DNA of 64,000 nucleotides from Loktanella gaetbuli. GTDB lineage: Bacteria; Pseudomonadota; Alphaproteobacteria; Rhodobacterales; Rhodobacteraceae. Shown here piece by piece: positions 43,297 to 52,167 of this stretch. Each line of letters begins with the position of its first letter. The first letter of the stretch is position 1. Position numbers and translations under genes: made by a program. The notes beneath the pieces are model-generated. The model did not search any database. It worked only from the letters and a program-made list of their open reading frames with translations, and had not been told where the DNA came from. The DNA is taken from positions 62,001 through 126,000 of the forward strand of contig NZ_JAJATZ010000005.1 in NCBI RefSeq assembly GCF_020531945.1, given 5' to 3'.

Positions 43297-43878
43297 ATGA
43301 GGGCACCACTTGGCATCATCCTTGCAGGCGGTCAGGCCACCCGCATGGGCGGCGGCGACAAGGGACTCTTGCGCCTCGACACCAGCCGCATCATCGACCA
43401 CGTCATCGCACGACTGGACCCGCAATGCGACGGGCTGGCGCTGAACGCCAACGGCGATCCGGCACGCTTTGCACCTCTTGGTCTGACCGTGATCGCGGAT
43501 AGCATCGCAGATCACCCCGGACCGCTGGCAGGCGTGCTGGCAGGCCTCGACCATGCGGCTACGACCGGCCACAGCCACATCGTCACCGCCGCCGCCGACA
43601 CGCCGTTCCTGCCCTGCGATCTGGTCCCGCAACTCCAGCTGGCGGGCGGCGCGACAGGCCTGGCGCTCGCCGCGTCACCGGGCGGGCGGCAGCCGACCTT
43701 TGGCCTCTGGCCCGTCAGCTTGCGCAACGCGCTGCGACAGGCCCTGCAAGACGGCACCCGCAAGGTCGTCCAGTTCACCCGCGCCCATGATGCCGGCACG
43801 GCGGAATTTCCCGACGATGCTGCGTTTTTCAACGTAAACACCCCTGACGATCTTGCCACTGCACAGGCCATGTTATGA
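43297..43878 (+). CDS. mobA: Molybdenum cofactor guanylyltransferase
   Basis: 193 residues. Transfers GMP to molybdopterin to form the MGD cofactor. Seen: the nucleotidyltransferase P-loop ILAGGQATRMGGGDKGLL, TAAADTPFLP and FFNVNTPDDLA. The start ATG follows a repeat in its leader and has no obvious ribosome site. The stop overlaps mobB by four bases (ATGA). Confidence 0.93.
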   Translation: MRAPLGIILAGGQATRMGGGDKGLLRLDTSRIIDHVIARLDPQCDGLALNANGDPARFAPLGLTVIADSIADHPGPLAGVLAGLDHAATTGHSHIVTAAADTPFLPCDLVPQLQLAGGATGLALAASPGGRQPTFGLWPVSLRNALRQALQDGTRKVVQFTRAHDAGTAEFPDDAAFFNVNTPDDLATAQAML

Positions 43879-44369
43879 AAATCTACGGCATCACCGGCTG
43901 GAAAAACGCAGGCAAGACCGGACTGATGGAACGCCTCGTCGCCGAAATCACCGCGCGCGGTTTTACCGTGTCCACGATCAAACACGCCCACCACAGCGTC
44001 GATGTCGATCAACCCGGCAAGGACAGCTACCGCCACCGTCAGGCGGGCGCGCAGCAGGTGGTGCTCGCCTCCGCCAACCGCTGGGCGCTCATGACCGAGT
44101 TGCGTGGCGCGGATGAACCGCCTCTCGCGGATCTGCTGGCGCAACTCGCCCCCGTCGATCTGGTCCTGATCGAAGGCTACAAACGCGACACCCATCCCAA
44201 GGTCGAGGCCTTTCGCGCTGTCACCGAAAATCCCCTGATTGCCACCAATGACCCCACCATCCGCGCAGTCGCCACCGACAGCCCGCTCGACATCGACCGC
44301 CCGTTGCTGGACCTGAACGATACGGCCGCCATCGCCGATTTTATCCTGACAGAGGTGGGACTGGCATGA
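43875..44369 (+). CDS. mobB: Molybdopterin-guanine dinucleotide biosynthesis protein B
   Basis: 164 residues, MobB family. Walker A is GWKNAGKTGLMERL; IKHAHHSVDVDQPGKDSYRHR and VLIEGYKRDTHPKVE are conserved. GTP-binding partner of MobA. It overlaps mobA upstream and the moeA fusion downstream by four bases each, so the three are translated together. Confidence 0.93.
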   Translation: MKIYGITGWKNAGKTGLMERLVAEITARGFTVSTIKHAHHSVDVDQPGKDSYRHRQAGAQQVVLASANRWALMTELRGADEPPLADLLAQLAPVDLVLIEGYKRDTHPKVEAFRAVTENPLIATNDPTIRAVATDSPLDIDRPLLDLNDTAAIADFILTEVGLA

Positions 44370-46462
44370 CCCATGATCCCCGCTTTGACACGGTCATCGC
44401 CGTGGATTGCTCCAGCGGCAACGATCGCGGCCCGCGTCCGACCGCCGATGCCATCTGGACCTGTATCGCCCGCGCCGGTCAGGCACAGACCCCAGTCTAT
44501 CACCGCAACCGCGCCTTGGCAGAGGCTTATCTGATCGACACGCTCGCCGATGAACTGGCCGCAGGTCGCCGCACCCTCGCGGCCTTTGATCTGTGTTTCG
44601 CCTATCCCAGCGGCTTTGCGCAGGCACTGACGGGCCATGCCGACCCCCTCGCCCTGTGGGACTGGTTCGCAGCACGCGTCCAGGACGCACCCAAATCCAA
44701 CAACCGATTTGCCCTCGCAGGCCAGATCAACGCGCGATTCCCCGGCACTGGCCCGTTCTGGTTCAATGGTCTGAAATCCGACATCCCGGATCTGCCCCGG
44801 ACCAAGGCGGACTACGGCGACCATGGCCTGCCCGAATTTCGCGGTGCCGACATGGCGGCAAAAGGTGCGCAATCCCCGTTCAAACTGGGCGGTGTTGGCG
44901 CCGTGGGTGGTCAGGTCATCATGGGCCTGCCGACCCTGTCACGCCTCCGGGCGCGCTTTGGTGCGGATATCGCCGTCTGGCCGTTCCAACCCGCCGACCG
45001 CGCGATCACACTGGCCGAAACCTACTTTTCGCTCCTGCCCGCAGCCCTCGCGGCAGAGGCACACGACATCAAGGACGCCGCCCAGACCGCCCTTTACGCG
45101 CGCAGCTTTTCGGCCCTGCCGCCCGCGCAGATGGCCCGCTGCCTCGACGTGCCCGCAAGTGACGAAGGCTGGGTGCTGGGCGTCGGGTCAGAGGACATCC
45201 TCGCCGCCGCGCAACTGACCCCGCCGCCCCTGCGCAACGATTGTTTCGCCATGCCACAAGGCGCGCATTGGACGCCGGTGGAAACAGCCCTGGCCCATCT
45301 GCGCGACCGGCTCAGCCCGGTCACGGCAACACAGACGATCCCGCTGGTAAAGGCCGCCGGACGCATCCTTGCCGCCGCCGTGGCAGCCACACGCAGCCAT
45401 CCTCCTCATGCCAATGCCGCCGTCGACGGCTACGCCTTTGCCGGACCGCTGCCCGCTGGCCCCCACACCTTGCCGCTGCACCCGGGTCGCGCCGCCGCTG
45501 GCGTACCATTCGACGGCACGGTGCCGCCCGGTCACGCACTGCGCATCCTGACCGGCGCGAACATCCCGGACGGCACCGATACCGTGGTGCTGCAAGAGGA
45601 CGTCAGTGCCAACGCCACCCACATTGCCCTGCATGGCCCGCTGAAACAGCGCGCCAATGCCCGCCGCGCGGGCGAGGACATGATGGCGGGCGACGCCGTC
45701 CTGCCTGCGGGCCGCCGCCTGACCGCCGCCGATCTGGCAACCCTCGCCGCCTGCGGTACGGGTCAGGTCAGCGTCCGCGCGACCCTGCGCGTGGGCGTCC
45801 TGTCCACGGGTGACGAATTGCGCGACCCCGGCACGCCCGCGACCGACGGGCAGATCTATGACGCCAACCGCGCCATGCTGCTGGCCGATGTTGCGGGGTG
45901 GGGTCACACGCCCGTCGATCTTGGCCGCGCGCCCGATGACCGCGACAAGCTCCGCACCATCCTGACCGGGGCCGCCACCCGTTGCGACGCGATCCTGACA
46001 TCCGGCGGGGCATCGGCGGGCGACGAGGATCATGTGTCTGCACTTCTTGCGACCACCGGCAGCTTTGCCCTGTGGCGTATCGCCGTGAAACCGGGCCGGC
46101 CGCTGGCGATGGGGCTCTGGGACGACACGCCCGTGTTTGGCCTGCCGGGCAACCCCGTCGCCGCCCAGGTCTGCGCGCTGATCTTTGCCCACCCCGCACT
46201 TGCCGTGCTCGCAGGGGCCGACTGGCCCGCGCGCCAATCCTTCACCGTGCCCGCAGCCTTTGCGAAATCCAAGAAGCCCGGCCGCCGCGAATACCTGCGC
46301 GCCCGCATCACGGACGGTGCGGCAGAGGTTTTCCCGTCCGAAGGGTCAGGCCGTGTCTCGGGTCTGTCATGGGCGACCGGGCTCGTTGAACTGCCGGACG
46401 ATGCCGCCGACATCACGCCGGGCACGCCCGTGACCTACCTGCCCTTCACGGGCTTCGCATGA
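44366..46462 (+). CDS. moeA: Fusion protein: unassigned RNase H-like domain + MoeA molybdopterin molybdotransferase
   Basis: 698 residues; MoeA alone is about 400. Residues from about 300 on are MoeA: PPHANAAVDGYAF, PDGTDTVVLQED, GVLSTGDELRDPG, TSGGASAGDEDHV and FGLPGNPVAAQV. This part inserts molybdate into adenylylated molybdopterin. Residues 1-290 are a separate domain with VIAVDCSSG (D14), AAFDLCFAYPSG (D75) and AHDIKDAAQTALYA (D237); that acidic spacing resembles RNase H-fold proteins such as DUF429. Its activity is unknown. ATGA overlaps on both sides tie it to mobB and the GNAT gene. Confidence 0.88.
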   Translation: MTHDPRFDTVIAVDCSSGNDRGPRPTADAIWTCIARAGQAQTPVYHRNRALAEAYLIDTLADELAAGRRTLAAFDLCFAYPSGFAQALTGHADPLALWDWFAARVQDAPKSNNRFALAGQINARFPGTGPFWFNGLKSDIPDLPRTKADYGDHGLPEFRGADMAAKGAQSPFKLGGVGAVGGQVIMGLPTLSRLRARFGADIAVWPFQPADRAITLAETYFSLLPAALAAEAHDIKDAAQTALYARSFSALPPAQMARCLDVPASDEGWVLGVGSEDILAAAQLTPPPLRNDCFAMPQGAHWTPVETALAHLRDRLSPVTATQTIPLVKAAGRILAAAVAATRSHPPHANAAVDGYAFAGPLPAGPHTLPLHPGRAAAGVPFDGTVPPGHALRILTGANIPDGTDTVVLQEDVSANATHIALHGPLKQRANARRAGEDMMAGDAVLPAGRRLTAADLATLAACGTGQVSVRATLRVGVLSTGDELRDPGTPATDGQIYDANRAMLLADVAGWGHTPVDLGRAPDDRDKLRTILTGAATRCDAILTSGGASAGDEDHVSALLATTGSFALWRIAVKPGRPLAMGLWDDTPVFGLPGNPVAAQVCALIFAHPALAVLAGADWPARQSFTVPAAFAKSKKPGRREYLRARITDGAAEVFPSEGSGRVSGLSWATGLVELPDDAADITPGTPVTYLPFTGFA

Positions 46463-47037
46463 TCATCCGCGCAGGCCTGCCCGCATCCGACCGCGACGCG
46501 GCGGCGACCCTCTACTGGCAGGCCTTCGGCCAGAAACTGGCCCGCGTCATGGGCCCCGACGCCAAAGCTATGCGCTACATCATCCGCGTGATGCGCACCG
46601 ACCACGTCATCGCCGCCCATGCAAACGACGGCACACTCCTGGGCGTGGTCGGGTTCAAATCACGCGATGGCGCATTCGTCGACGGCACGTTCCACGACCT
46701 GCGCGCCGTCTATGGCTGGGCCGGTGCCCTCTGGCGCGCAGCACTGCTGTCACTGCTGGAACGCGACATCGACAACACCCGCTTTTTGCTGGACGGCCTC
46801 TGCGTCGCTCCCACCGCGCGGGGGCAAGGCATCGGCTCCGCCCTACTGGACGCCATCTGCACAGAGGCCCGCACACGCGGCTATGCCAAGGTGCGCCTGG
46901 ATGTCATCGACACGAACCCCCGCGCCCGCGCACTCTATACGCGCTACGGTTTCAGGGCCACGAACACCCAGACCATCGGCCCGCTCAGCTACATCTTTGG
47001 TTTCACCAGCAGCACCACGATGGTCAAAACCCTCTGA
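46459..47037 (+). CDS. GNAT family N-acetyltransferase
   Basis: 192 residues, GNAT domain across the C-terminal half: DGLCVAPTARGQGIGSALLDAI is the acetyl-CoA loop (Q/R-x2-G-x-G), followed by VIDTNPRARALYTRYGFRAT. Substrate unknown. The start overlaps the moeA-fusion stop by four bases, placing it as last gene of the mobA-mobB-moeA unit, so a link to molybdenum metabolism is possible but not shown. No signal peptide. Confidence 0.85.
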   Translation: MIIRAGLPASDRDAAATLYWQAFGQKLARVMGPDAKAMRYIIRVMRTDHVIAAHANDGTLLGVVGFKSRDGAFVDGTFHDLRAVYGWAGALWRAALLSLLERDIDNTRFLLDGLCVAPTARGQGIGSALLDAICTEARTRGYAKVRLDVIDTNPRARALYTRYGFRATNTQTIGPLSYIFGFTSSTTMVKTL

Positions 47038-47047
47038 CCGCACCCAT

Positions 47048-47105
47048 CGCTGTTTTCAAAATATCCCGGGGGAGGTGCGACAGCACCGGGGGCAGCGCCC
47101 CCCTG
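47048..47105 (+). repeat. Dispersed intergenic repeat, copy E
   Basis: Reads CGCTGTTTTCAAAATATCCC then GGGGGAGGTGCGACAGCACC and the GGGGGC-AGC-GCCCCC hairpin. It is near-identical to copy C through AAATATCCC...GGGGGAGGTG. It lies between the GNAT gene and asd, about 70 bases before asd. Confidence 0.75.
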
Positions 47106-47175
47106 ACCACACCATCCGCCCTTTCCCTTTGCAGCGTTTCAGCGTAACAGCCCAACGTCATTCAAGGAGCAGACC

Positions 47176-48198
47176 ATGGGCTACAGAATCGCCATCGTCG
47201 GGGCCACGGGCAACGTGGGCCACGAAATGCTGAACATCCTCGCCGAACGGGCGTTCCCCGTTGACGAGATCGTCGCACTTGCCAGCCGCCGTTCGCTCGG
47301 CACCGAAGTCAGCTTTGGTGAGAAAACTCTGAAAACCAAGGACCTCGATGCCTTCGATTTCACCGGCTGGGACATGGCCCTGTTTGCCGTGGGGTCCGAG
47401 GCGACCGCGAAATATGCACCCATTGCCGCCAAGGCCGGCTGCGTCGTCATCGATAACTCCTCGCTCTACCGTTACGACAGCCAGATCCCGCTGATCGTTC
47501 CCGAGGTGAACCCCGAGGCGATCCACGACTACAAGAACAAGATGATCATCGCGAACCCCAACTGCTCGACCGCGCAGATGGTTGTCGCGCTCAAGCCGCT
47601 GCACGATCGCGCCCGGATCAAACGCGTCGTCGTCAGCACCTACCAGTCCGTGTCCGGCGCGGGCAAGGAAGGCATGGATGCGCTGTGGGACCAGACCAAG
47701 GCGGTGTATAACCCCACCGACAACACCGGCGTGACCAAGTTCACCAAACAGATCGCGTTCAACGTCATCCCCCATATCGACGTGTTCATGGAAGACGGGT
47801 CCACCAAGGAAGAGTGGAAAATGGTCGTCGAAACCAAAAAGATCGTCGACCCCAAGATCAAGGTCACGGCAACCTGCGTGCGCGTGCCCGTGTTCGTCGG
47901 CCATTCGGAATCGATCAACATCGAATTCGAGGATTTCCTTGACGAAGAAGAGGCCCGCGACATCCTGCGCGAGGCACCCGGCGTCATGGTGATCGACAAG
48001 CGCGAGGACGGTGGCTACGTCACGCCGATCGAATGTGTCGGCGATTTCGCAACCTTCATCAGCCGCATCCGTCAGGACAGCACGATCGACAACGGCATCA
48101 ACCTGTGGTGCGTGTCCGATAACCTGCGCAAGGGTGCGGCCCTGAATGCTGTGCAGATCGCCGAACTTCTGGGCCGCGAGTGCCTGAAGAAAGGCTGA
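47176..48198 (+). CDS. asd: Aspartate-semialdehyde dehydrogenase
   Basis: 340 residues. Reduces aspartyl phosphate to the semialdehyde for lysine, threonine and methionine synthesis. Seen: N-terminal IAIVGATGNVGHEML (NADP), IIANPNCSTAQMV with the catalytic Cys, and TYQSVSGAGKEGMDAL. A start ATG at 47176 follows GGAGCAGACC. A terminator follows the gene, so it is the end of its unit. Functionally it feeds lysA. Confidence 0.96.
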   Translation: MGYRIAIVGATGNVGHEMLNILAERAFPVDEIVALASRRSLGTEVSFGEKTLKTKDLDAFDFTGWDMALFAVGSEATAKYAPIAAKAGCVVIDNSSLYRYDSQIPLIVPEVNPEAIHDYKNKMIIANPNCSTAQMVVALKPLHDRARIKRVVVSTYQSVSGAGKEGMDALWDQTKAVYNPTDNTGVTKFTKQIAFNVIPHIDVFMEDGSTKEEWKMVVETKKIVDPKIKVTATCVRVPVFVGHSESINIEFEDFLDEEEARDILREAPGVMVIDKREDGGYVTPIECVGDFATFISRIRQDSTIDNGINLWCVSDNLRKGAALNAVQIAELLGRECLKKG

Positions 48199-48222
48199 TC
48201 CGCCCCGTTATCTGACCGTTTC

Positions 48223-48256
48223 ACGGGCGGGCCAACAGGTCCGCCCGTTTGCTTTT
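48223..48256 (+). terminator. Rho-independent terminator of asd
   Basis: Eleven-base stem ACGGGCGGGCC / GGTCCGCCCGT (one wobble), AACA loop, then TTGCTTTT. It starts 25 bases past the asd stop and separates asd from the convergent diguanylate cyclase. Confidence 0.85.
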
Positions 48257-48266
48257 GCAGGGGGGA

Positions 48267-49487
48267 TCACGCGATTTGACGCAGATCAACGATCGGTCCC
48301 GCCGGCTCTGAAAACCGCCAGCAATCTCGCCCAGCACGCTTGGCCTGATAGAGTGCGGCATCCGCATCCGACATCAGCACCGCGCGGTCGAACGGGTCAG
48401 CGGCGGATGACACGGCCAACCCGATACTGATCGTGACCCGGTTCACGCCGTCCAGCCGGCCCGGATGCGGATCGGCCATGCCGCGGATTTCGCGGATGAT
48501 TTCGGTGGCAAGCGCCTTGGACCCGCTGGATGTCGCGCCCCGCATCACCACGGCAAATTCCTCGCCGCCGATACGGGCGATCTGCACATGGGGTCCCAAT
48601 GCAACCGCTGACAGGGTTGCCGCGACCCGGCGCAGGCAACCGTCGCCTGCCGGATGCCCCATCGTGTCGTTGTACAACTTGAAATGATCGATATCGATCA
48701 TCATCAACCCGACAGCATCGTGGCCAGCCACCCAGTCGGACATCATCCATTCGAAACTGCGGCGGTTGGGAATCCCTGTCAGCGCGTCGGTCAGCGACAG
48801 CATGGTCATGCGGCGTTCGGAGTTTTCAGCGGTTCGCGCCCGATCCGCAGCCCTGTAGGCACGCATGTAATCCTCGCAACGTCGCCGTTCGCTGTGATGG
48901 TTTGCATACAGGCAGAACACCGCGGCAAGGATCATCTGCAACGTCAGTGGCCAGATCAGCGTGGTCGCGATGGCCGGGTTGGTCCAGATCACGGCCAGCG
49001 TCAGACCCAGCACGACCGCCGTATAGATGATCGCATGCCGAAACCGCAGGGTAATCAGGGTCGTGGCGAAAACGATCATCAGGATCATCTCGTTTGTCAG
49101 CAACAACGCCCATTGCGACCGGGACGACCACAACACAAAGACCGGCACCAGATAGGCATTGATCATGCCGACCAGCAGGATGCGTTCCCGCCAGATCGCA
49201 TTCACCCGCTGCAGGACCATCATCATGGCAAAGGACAACGGTGTCACCACAGCAAGCCGCATGACCAGCCCATGCCAGAAGACGTCGCCGGCCAGCACAT
49301 ATGCGGTCAGGTTGTAGGCATTGTACATGACCAGACCAAACACGACCATCCGGTTGACCAGCCGCAGTCGGACCGCCTCATGCTCTGCCTCATAGGCGGC
49401 ATCAATATCCGGGGCGAACCGCAGCAGGATGTCATATCCTGCATCAGTTCCGTTCCAACCGCGCAACAAGGTGGGCCACCGCATCAT
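48267..49487 (-). CDS. Membrane diguanylate cyclase (GGDEF)
   Basis: About 406 residues. Six or so transmembrane helices (about 45-215) form an integral sensor; a short coiled linker leads to a GGDEF domain with TDALTGIPNRRSFEWMM, DIDHFKLYNDTMGH and the active site RIGGEEF (GGEEF variant, expected active). No RxxD inhibitory site precedes it. Makes cyclic di-GMP from GTP. The start is uncertain: ATGs at 49487 and 49484 (MMRWPTLL) are taken, with only weak ribosome sites. It follows the carbonic anhydrase gene. Confidence 0.87.
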   Translation of the reverse strand: MMRWPTLLRGWNGTDAGYDILLRFAPDIDAAYEAEHEAVRLRLVNRMVVFGLVMYNAYNLTAYVLAGDVFWHGLVMRLAVVTPLSFAMMMVLQRVNAIWRERILLVGMINAYLVPVFVLWSSRSQWALLLTNEMILMIVFATTLITLRFRHAIIYTAVVLGLTLAVIWTNPAIATTLIWPLTLQMILAAVFCLYANHHSERRRCEDYMRAYRAADRARTAENSERRMTMLSLTDALTGIPNRRSFEWMMSDWVAGHDAVGLMMIDIDHFKLYNDTMGHPAGDGCLRRVAATLSAVALGPHVQIARIGGEEFAVVMRGATSSGSKALATEIIREIRGMADPHPGRLDGVNRVTISIGLAVSSAADPFDRAVLMSDADAALYQAKRAGRDCWRFSEPAGPIVDLRQIA

Positions 49488-49566
49488 CCGTGCAGCGTGC
49501 CGCCAAGAGATTAACAAATGCTTTAGATCGACGCCCCAACCGCACGACGTCGTGCGTGTCCAGCCG

Positions 49567-50214
49567 CTAGATCGGGTGGAATGCCCCACTGGGGGGGTCA
49601 TAAACCTCGAGCGAGCCATTGCCGATATGGTTCCAGACGCCGTGCAAGGTCAGCTCACCCGACTCGACGGCTGCCCGCACGAATGGAAAGCTCATCAGGT
49701 TTTCGAGGCTGATCAGCACGCCTTCCTTTTCCAGCGCGCGTTTGCGCGTCGCATCATCCCCCTGCGGCAAGCGGTCGTATCCGGGACGCAGAATATCCAT
49801 CCACCGCCCGACGAAACTGGTTTTCTCCTCCAGCGCGGGGGCATGGCCCTCGCACATCTCGTAACAGCCTTCGACACCGCCACAGCCTGAATGACCCATC
49901 ACGACCAGATGCGACACATGCAGTGACGTAACCGCGTATTCCACGGCCGCAGAGGTGCCGTGATGTTCACCATCCGAAACAAAGGCCGGCACCAGATTGG
50001 CGATATTCCGGTGAATAAAGAATTCGCCCTGATCCGCCCCGAACATCGCGGTGACATGCACCCGGCTGTCGCAGCAGGAGATGATCATCGCGCGCGGGCG
50101 CTGTCCTTCGTCGGCCAGACGCCGATACCAGCCCTTGTTCTGTGAATATGTGGTCGCCTGCCAGCCATGAAACCGTGTGATCAGGTATTCGGGAAGAGGT
50201 CTTGCGAAGTCCAT
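49567..50214 (-). CDS. Beta-carbonic anhydrase
   Basis: 215 residues. Zinc ligands in SCCDSRVH (Cys and Asp-Arg dyad) and GHSGCGG (His and Cys). Interconverts CO2 and bicarbonate, cytoplasmic. N-terminal FHGWQATTYSQNKGWY and a C-terminal VWNHIGNGSLEVYD extension are typical of proteobacterial enzymes. ATG at 50214. The diguanylate cyclase gene lies 80 bases downstream on the same strand. Confidence 0.93.
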   Translation of the reverse strand: MDFARPLPEYLITRFHGWQATTYSQNKGWYRRLADEGQRPRAMIISCCDSRVHVTAMFGADQGEFFIHRNIANLVPAFVSDGEHHGTSAAVEYAVTSLHVSHLVVMGHSGCGGVEGCYEMCEGHAPALEEKTSFVGRWMDILRPGYDRLPQGDDATRKRALEKEGVLISLENLMSFPFVRAAVESGELTLHGVWNHIGNGSLEVYDPPSGAFHPI

Positions 50215-50357
50215 GATCGCGCTTTCCGTAATTTTTACCCCTGAAACCTATCGCGCATTTTAGGGGAATTCGAGGCATTAAAATCAGCTTGTTCAACGAA
50301 TTGGGAACCCTGTTGCGCGCAGGTTGGGCCGAACCCCAGCCCTGAGAAACACCTAAA

Positions 50358-50732
50358 ATGACCCAAGTGACCGTTCTCGAATGCCTTCTGGATTGCGCCA
50401 TCGACCATGGCCTTTTGCAGGACCTCTATGCCCGGCAGGGGGCCGCCCGCGCGGACCGCACCATCGCCACCTCGCTCGAGGATCTGGCCACCCGCCTGGG
50501 AATCATGCGCGACGGGCGTGACCATGGGGGTTTTGACGACCTGCCCGGTCAGGCCAGACGCATGGCGACAATCGCCGCCCGGATCGGCCTGACCGAGGTC
50601 GCGACAGCCGCAGGCCACGTGGCGGACAGCGCCAGACAGCGCGACGGCATCGCGGTCGAGGCGACGATGGCCCGTCTTGAACGCAGCTTTGATTTGGCCA
50701 TCGGCCAGGTCTGGATGCTGCGCGGGGGCTAG
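50358..50732 (+). CDS. Hypothetical all-helical protein, possibly degenerate HPt-like
   Basis: 124 residues, no membrane segment, high helix content. The stretch QARRMATIAARIGLTEVATA (about 65-84), followed by ADSARQRDGIAVEATMARLE, follows the pattern of a histidine phosphotransfer domain, but the phospho-accepting His is R67/R68. If so, it cannot carry phosphate. Start ATG at 50358 without a clear ribosome site. It sits between the divergent carbonic anhydrase gene and the aminopeptidase gene. Assignment weak. Confidence 0.6.
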   Translation: MTQVTVLECLLDCAIDHGLLQDLYARQGAARADRTIATSLEDLATRLGIMRDGRDHGGFDDLPGQARRMATIAARIGLTEVATAAGHVADSARQRDGIAVEATMARLERSFDLAIGQVWMLRGG

Positions 50733-50799
50733 GCACTGGGCCTTGTCGCGGCTGACCAGACGGTTAGGTTGGATCTGATCCCAAATCATAGGCCCCCCA

Positions 50800-52167
50800 A
50801 TGTCCGCGACCTTTGCCAGCCCCGACAGCTCTGCCGTGCCTCTCTACATCATCGAACAGGACGTCCCTGATACGATACCGGACAGCGCCCGCACCTGGGC
50901 CGATGCGGCGGATTTCACCGGCGGTGCCGGTGCCACACTGGCTGTGCCGGGGCCCGAGGGGGGCATCGCCATGGCCCTCGTCGGTGCCGGGTCCGAGGCC
51001 AGCCGCAAGCGCAGCCGTTTTGATGTCGGATCGGCGGCCCGCAGTTTGCCCGCCGGCACCTATGCGATCCAGACCGATCTGTCCCCCGCCCGGATGCAAG
51101 AGGCCGCATTGGGCTGGTTGCTCGCCTCTTATGACTTTGACCGCTATCGCAAACCGGCCAAGCCACCCGCCCAACTGATCGCGCCCGCCAGCATCGACGC
51201 CGCCCGGATCGAGGCGATCGCCGCTGGCGAGTTTCTGACACGCGACCTGATCAACACCCCCGCATCCGACATGGGCCCGGACGAGCTTGAACAACAGGCG
51301 CGCGACCTCGCGCGTCAGCACGGCGCCGATATCACCGTCACCACAGGCGACGACCTGCTGGCGGCGAATTTCCCGATGATCCACACCGTCGGCCGCGCCA
51401 GCACCCGCGCACCGCGCCTGATTGACCTGCGTTGGGGCAACACGGGCCCGACCCTGACACTGGTTGGCAAGGGCGTGTGTTTCGACACCGGCGGCCTGAA
51501 CATCAAACCCGCAGGGTCCATGGGCCTGATGAAAAAGGACATGGGCGGGGCCGCCACCACCCTGGGCCTTGCGCATATGATCATGGCACTAGGGCTGAAT
51601 ATCCGTCTGCGCCTGCTGATCCCGGCCGTGGAAAACAGTATTTCTGGCAATGCCTTTCGCCCGCAGGACATCCTGACCAGCCGCAAGGGGCTGACGGTCG
51701 AAATCAACAATACCGACGCAGAGGGACGTCTGGTGCTGGCCGACGCGCTGGCCCTTGCATCCGAGGAATCGCCCGATCTGATCGTATCGATGGCCACTCT
51801 GACCGGGGCCGCGCGTGTGGCGGTCGGGCCGGACCTGTCGCCATTTTTCACCGATGACGATACCCATGCCGAGGCCCTAACCGCATCCGCACGCGCCGTG
51901 GCCGATCCCGTCTGGCGTCTACCGTTCCACGACCCCTACGAGACGATGATCGAACCCGGTATTGCCGATCTGGACAACGCGCCCTCAGGCGGCATGGCCG
52001 GGGCCACCACCGCAGCCCTGTTCCTGCGCCGTTTCGTCGACGCGCCTTACATTCATTTCGACATCTACGGCTGGAATCCGAGCGCGAAACCCGCCCGCCC
52101 CAAGGGCGGTGTCGGGATGGGTGCGCGCGCGCTGCTGGACGCCCTGCCGAAACTGTTGAACCTGTGA
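50800..52167 (+). CDS. Leucyl aminopeptidase family (M17) protein
   Basis: 455 residues. Metal-binding core VGKGVCFDTGGLNIKP and NNTDAEGRLVLADAL (Lys, Asp, Glu ligands), with MKKDMGGAA; an N-terminal domain of about 140 residues precedes it. Cytoplasmic di-zinc exopeptidase. Its stop overlaps the NlpC/P60 start as GTGA, and this pair is recurrent in alphaproteobacteria, pointing to peptide recycling, perhaps of murein peptides. Confidence 0.93.
   Translation: MSATFASPDSSAVPLYIIEQDVPDTIPDSARTWADAADFTGGAGATLAVPGPEGGIAMALVGAGSEASRKRSRFDVGSAARSLPAGTYAIQTDLSPARMQEAALGWLLASYDFDRYRKPAKPPAQLIAPASIDAARIEAIAAGEFLTRDLINTPASDMGPDELEQQARDLARQHGADITVTTGDDLLAANFPMIHTVGRASTRAPRLIDLRWGNTGPTLTLVGKGVCFDTGGLNIKPAGSMGLMKKDMGGAATTLGLAHMIMALGLNIRLRLLIPAVENSISGNAFRPQDILTSRKGLTVEINNTDAEGRLVLADALALASEESPDLIVSMATLTGAARVAVGPDLSPFFTDDDTHAEALTASARAVADPVWRLPFHDPYETMIEPGIADLDNAPSGGMAGATTAALFLRRFVDAPYIHFDIYGWNPSAKPARPKGGVGMGARALLDALPKLLNL

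Noticed and set aside
48276..48289. TTGAC-GCAG-ATCAA, an FNR/FixK-like box
   Set aside because: It codes for the last residues of the diguanylate cyclase and is not near any start codon; most likely coincidence.
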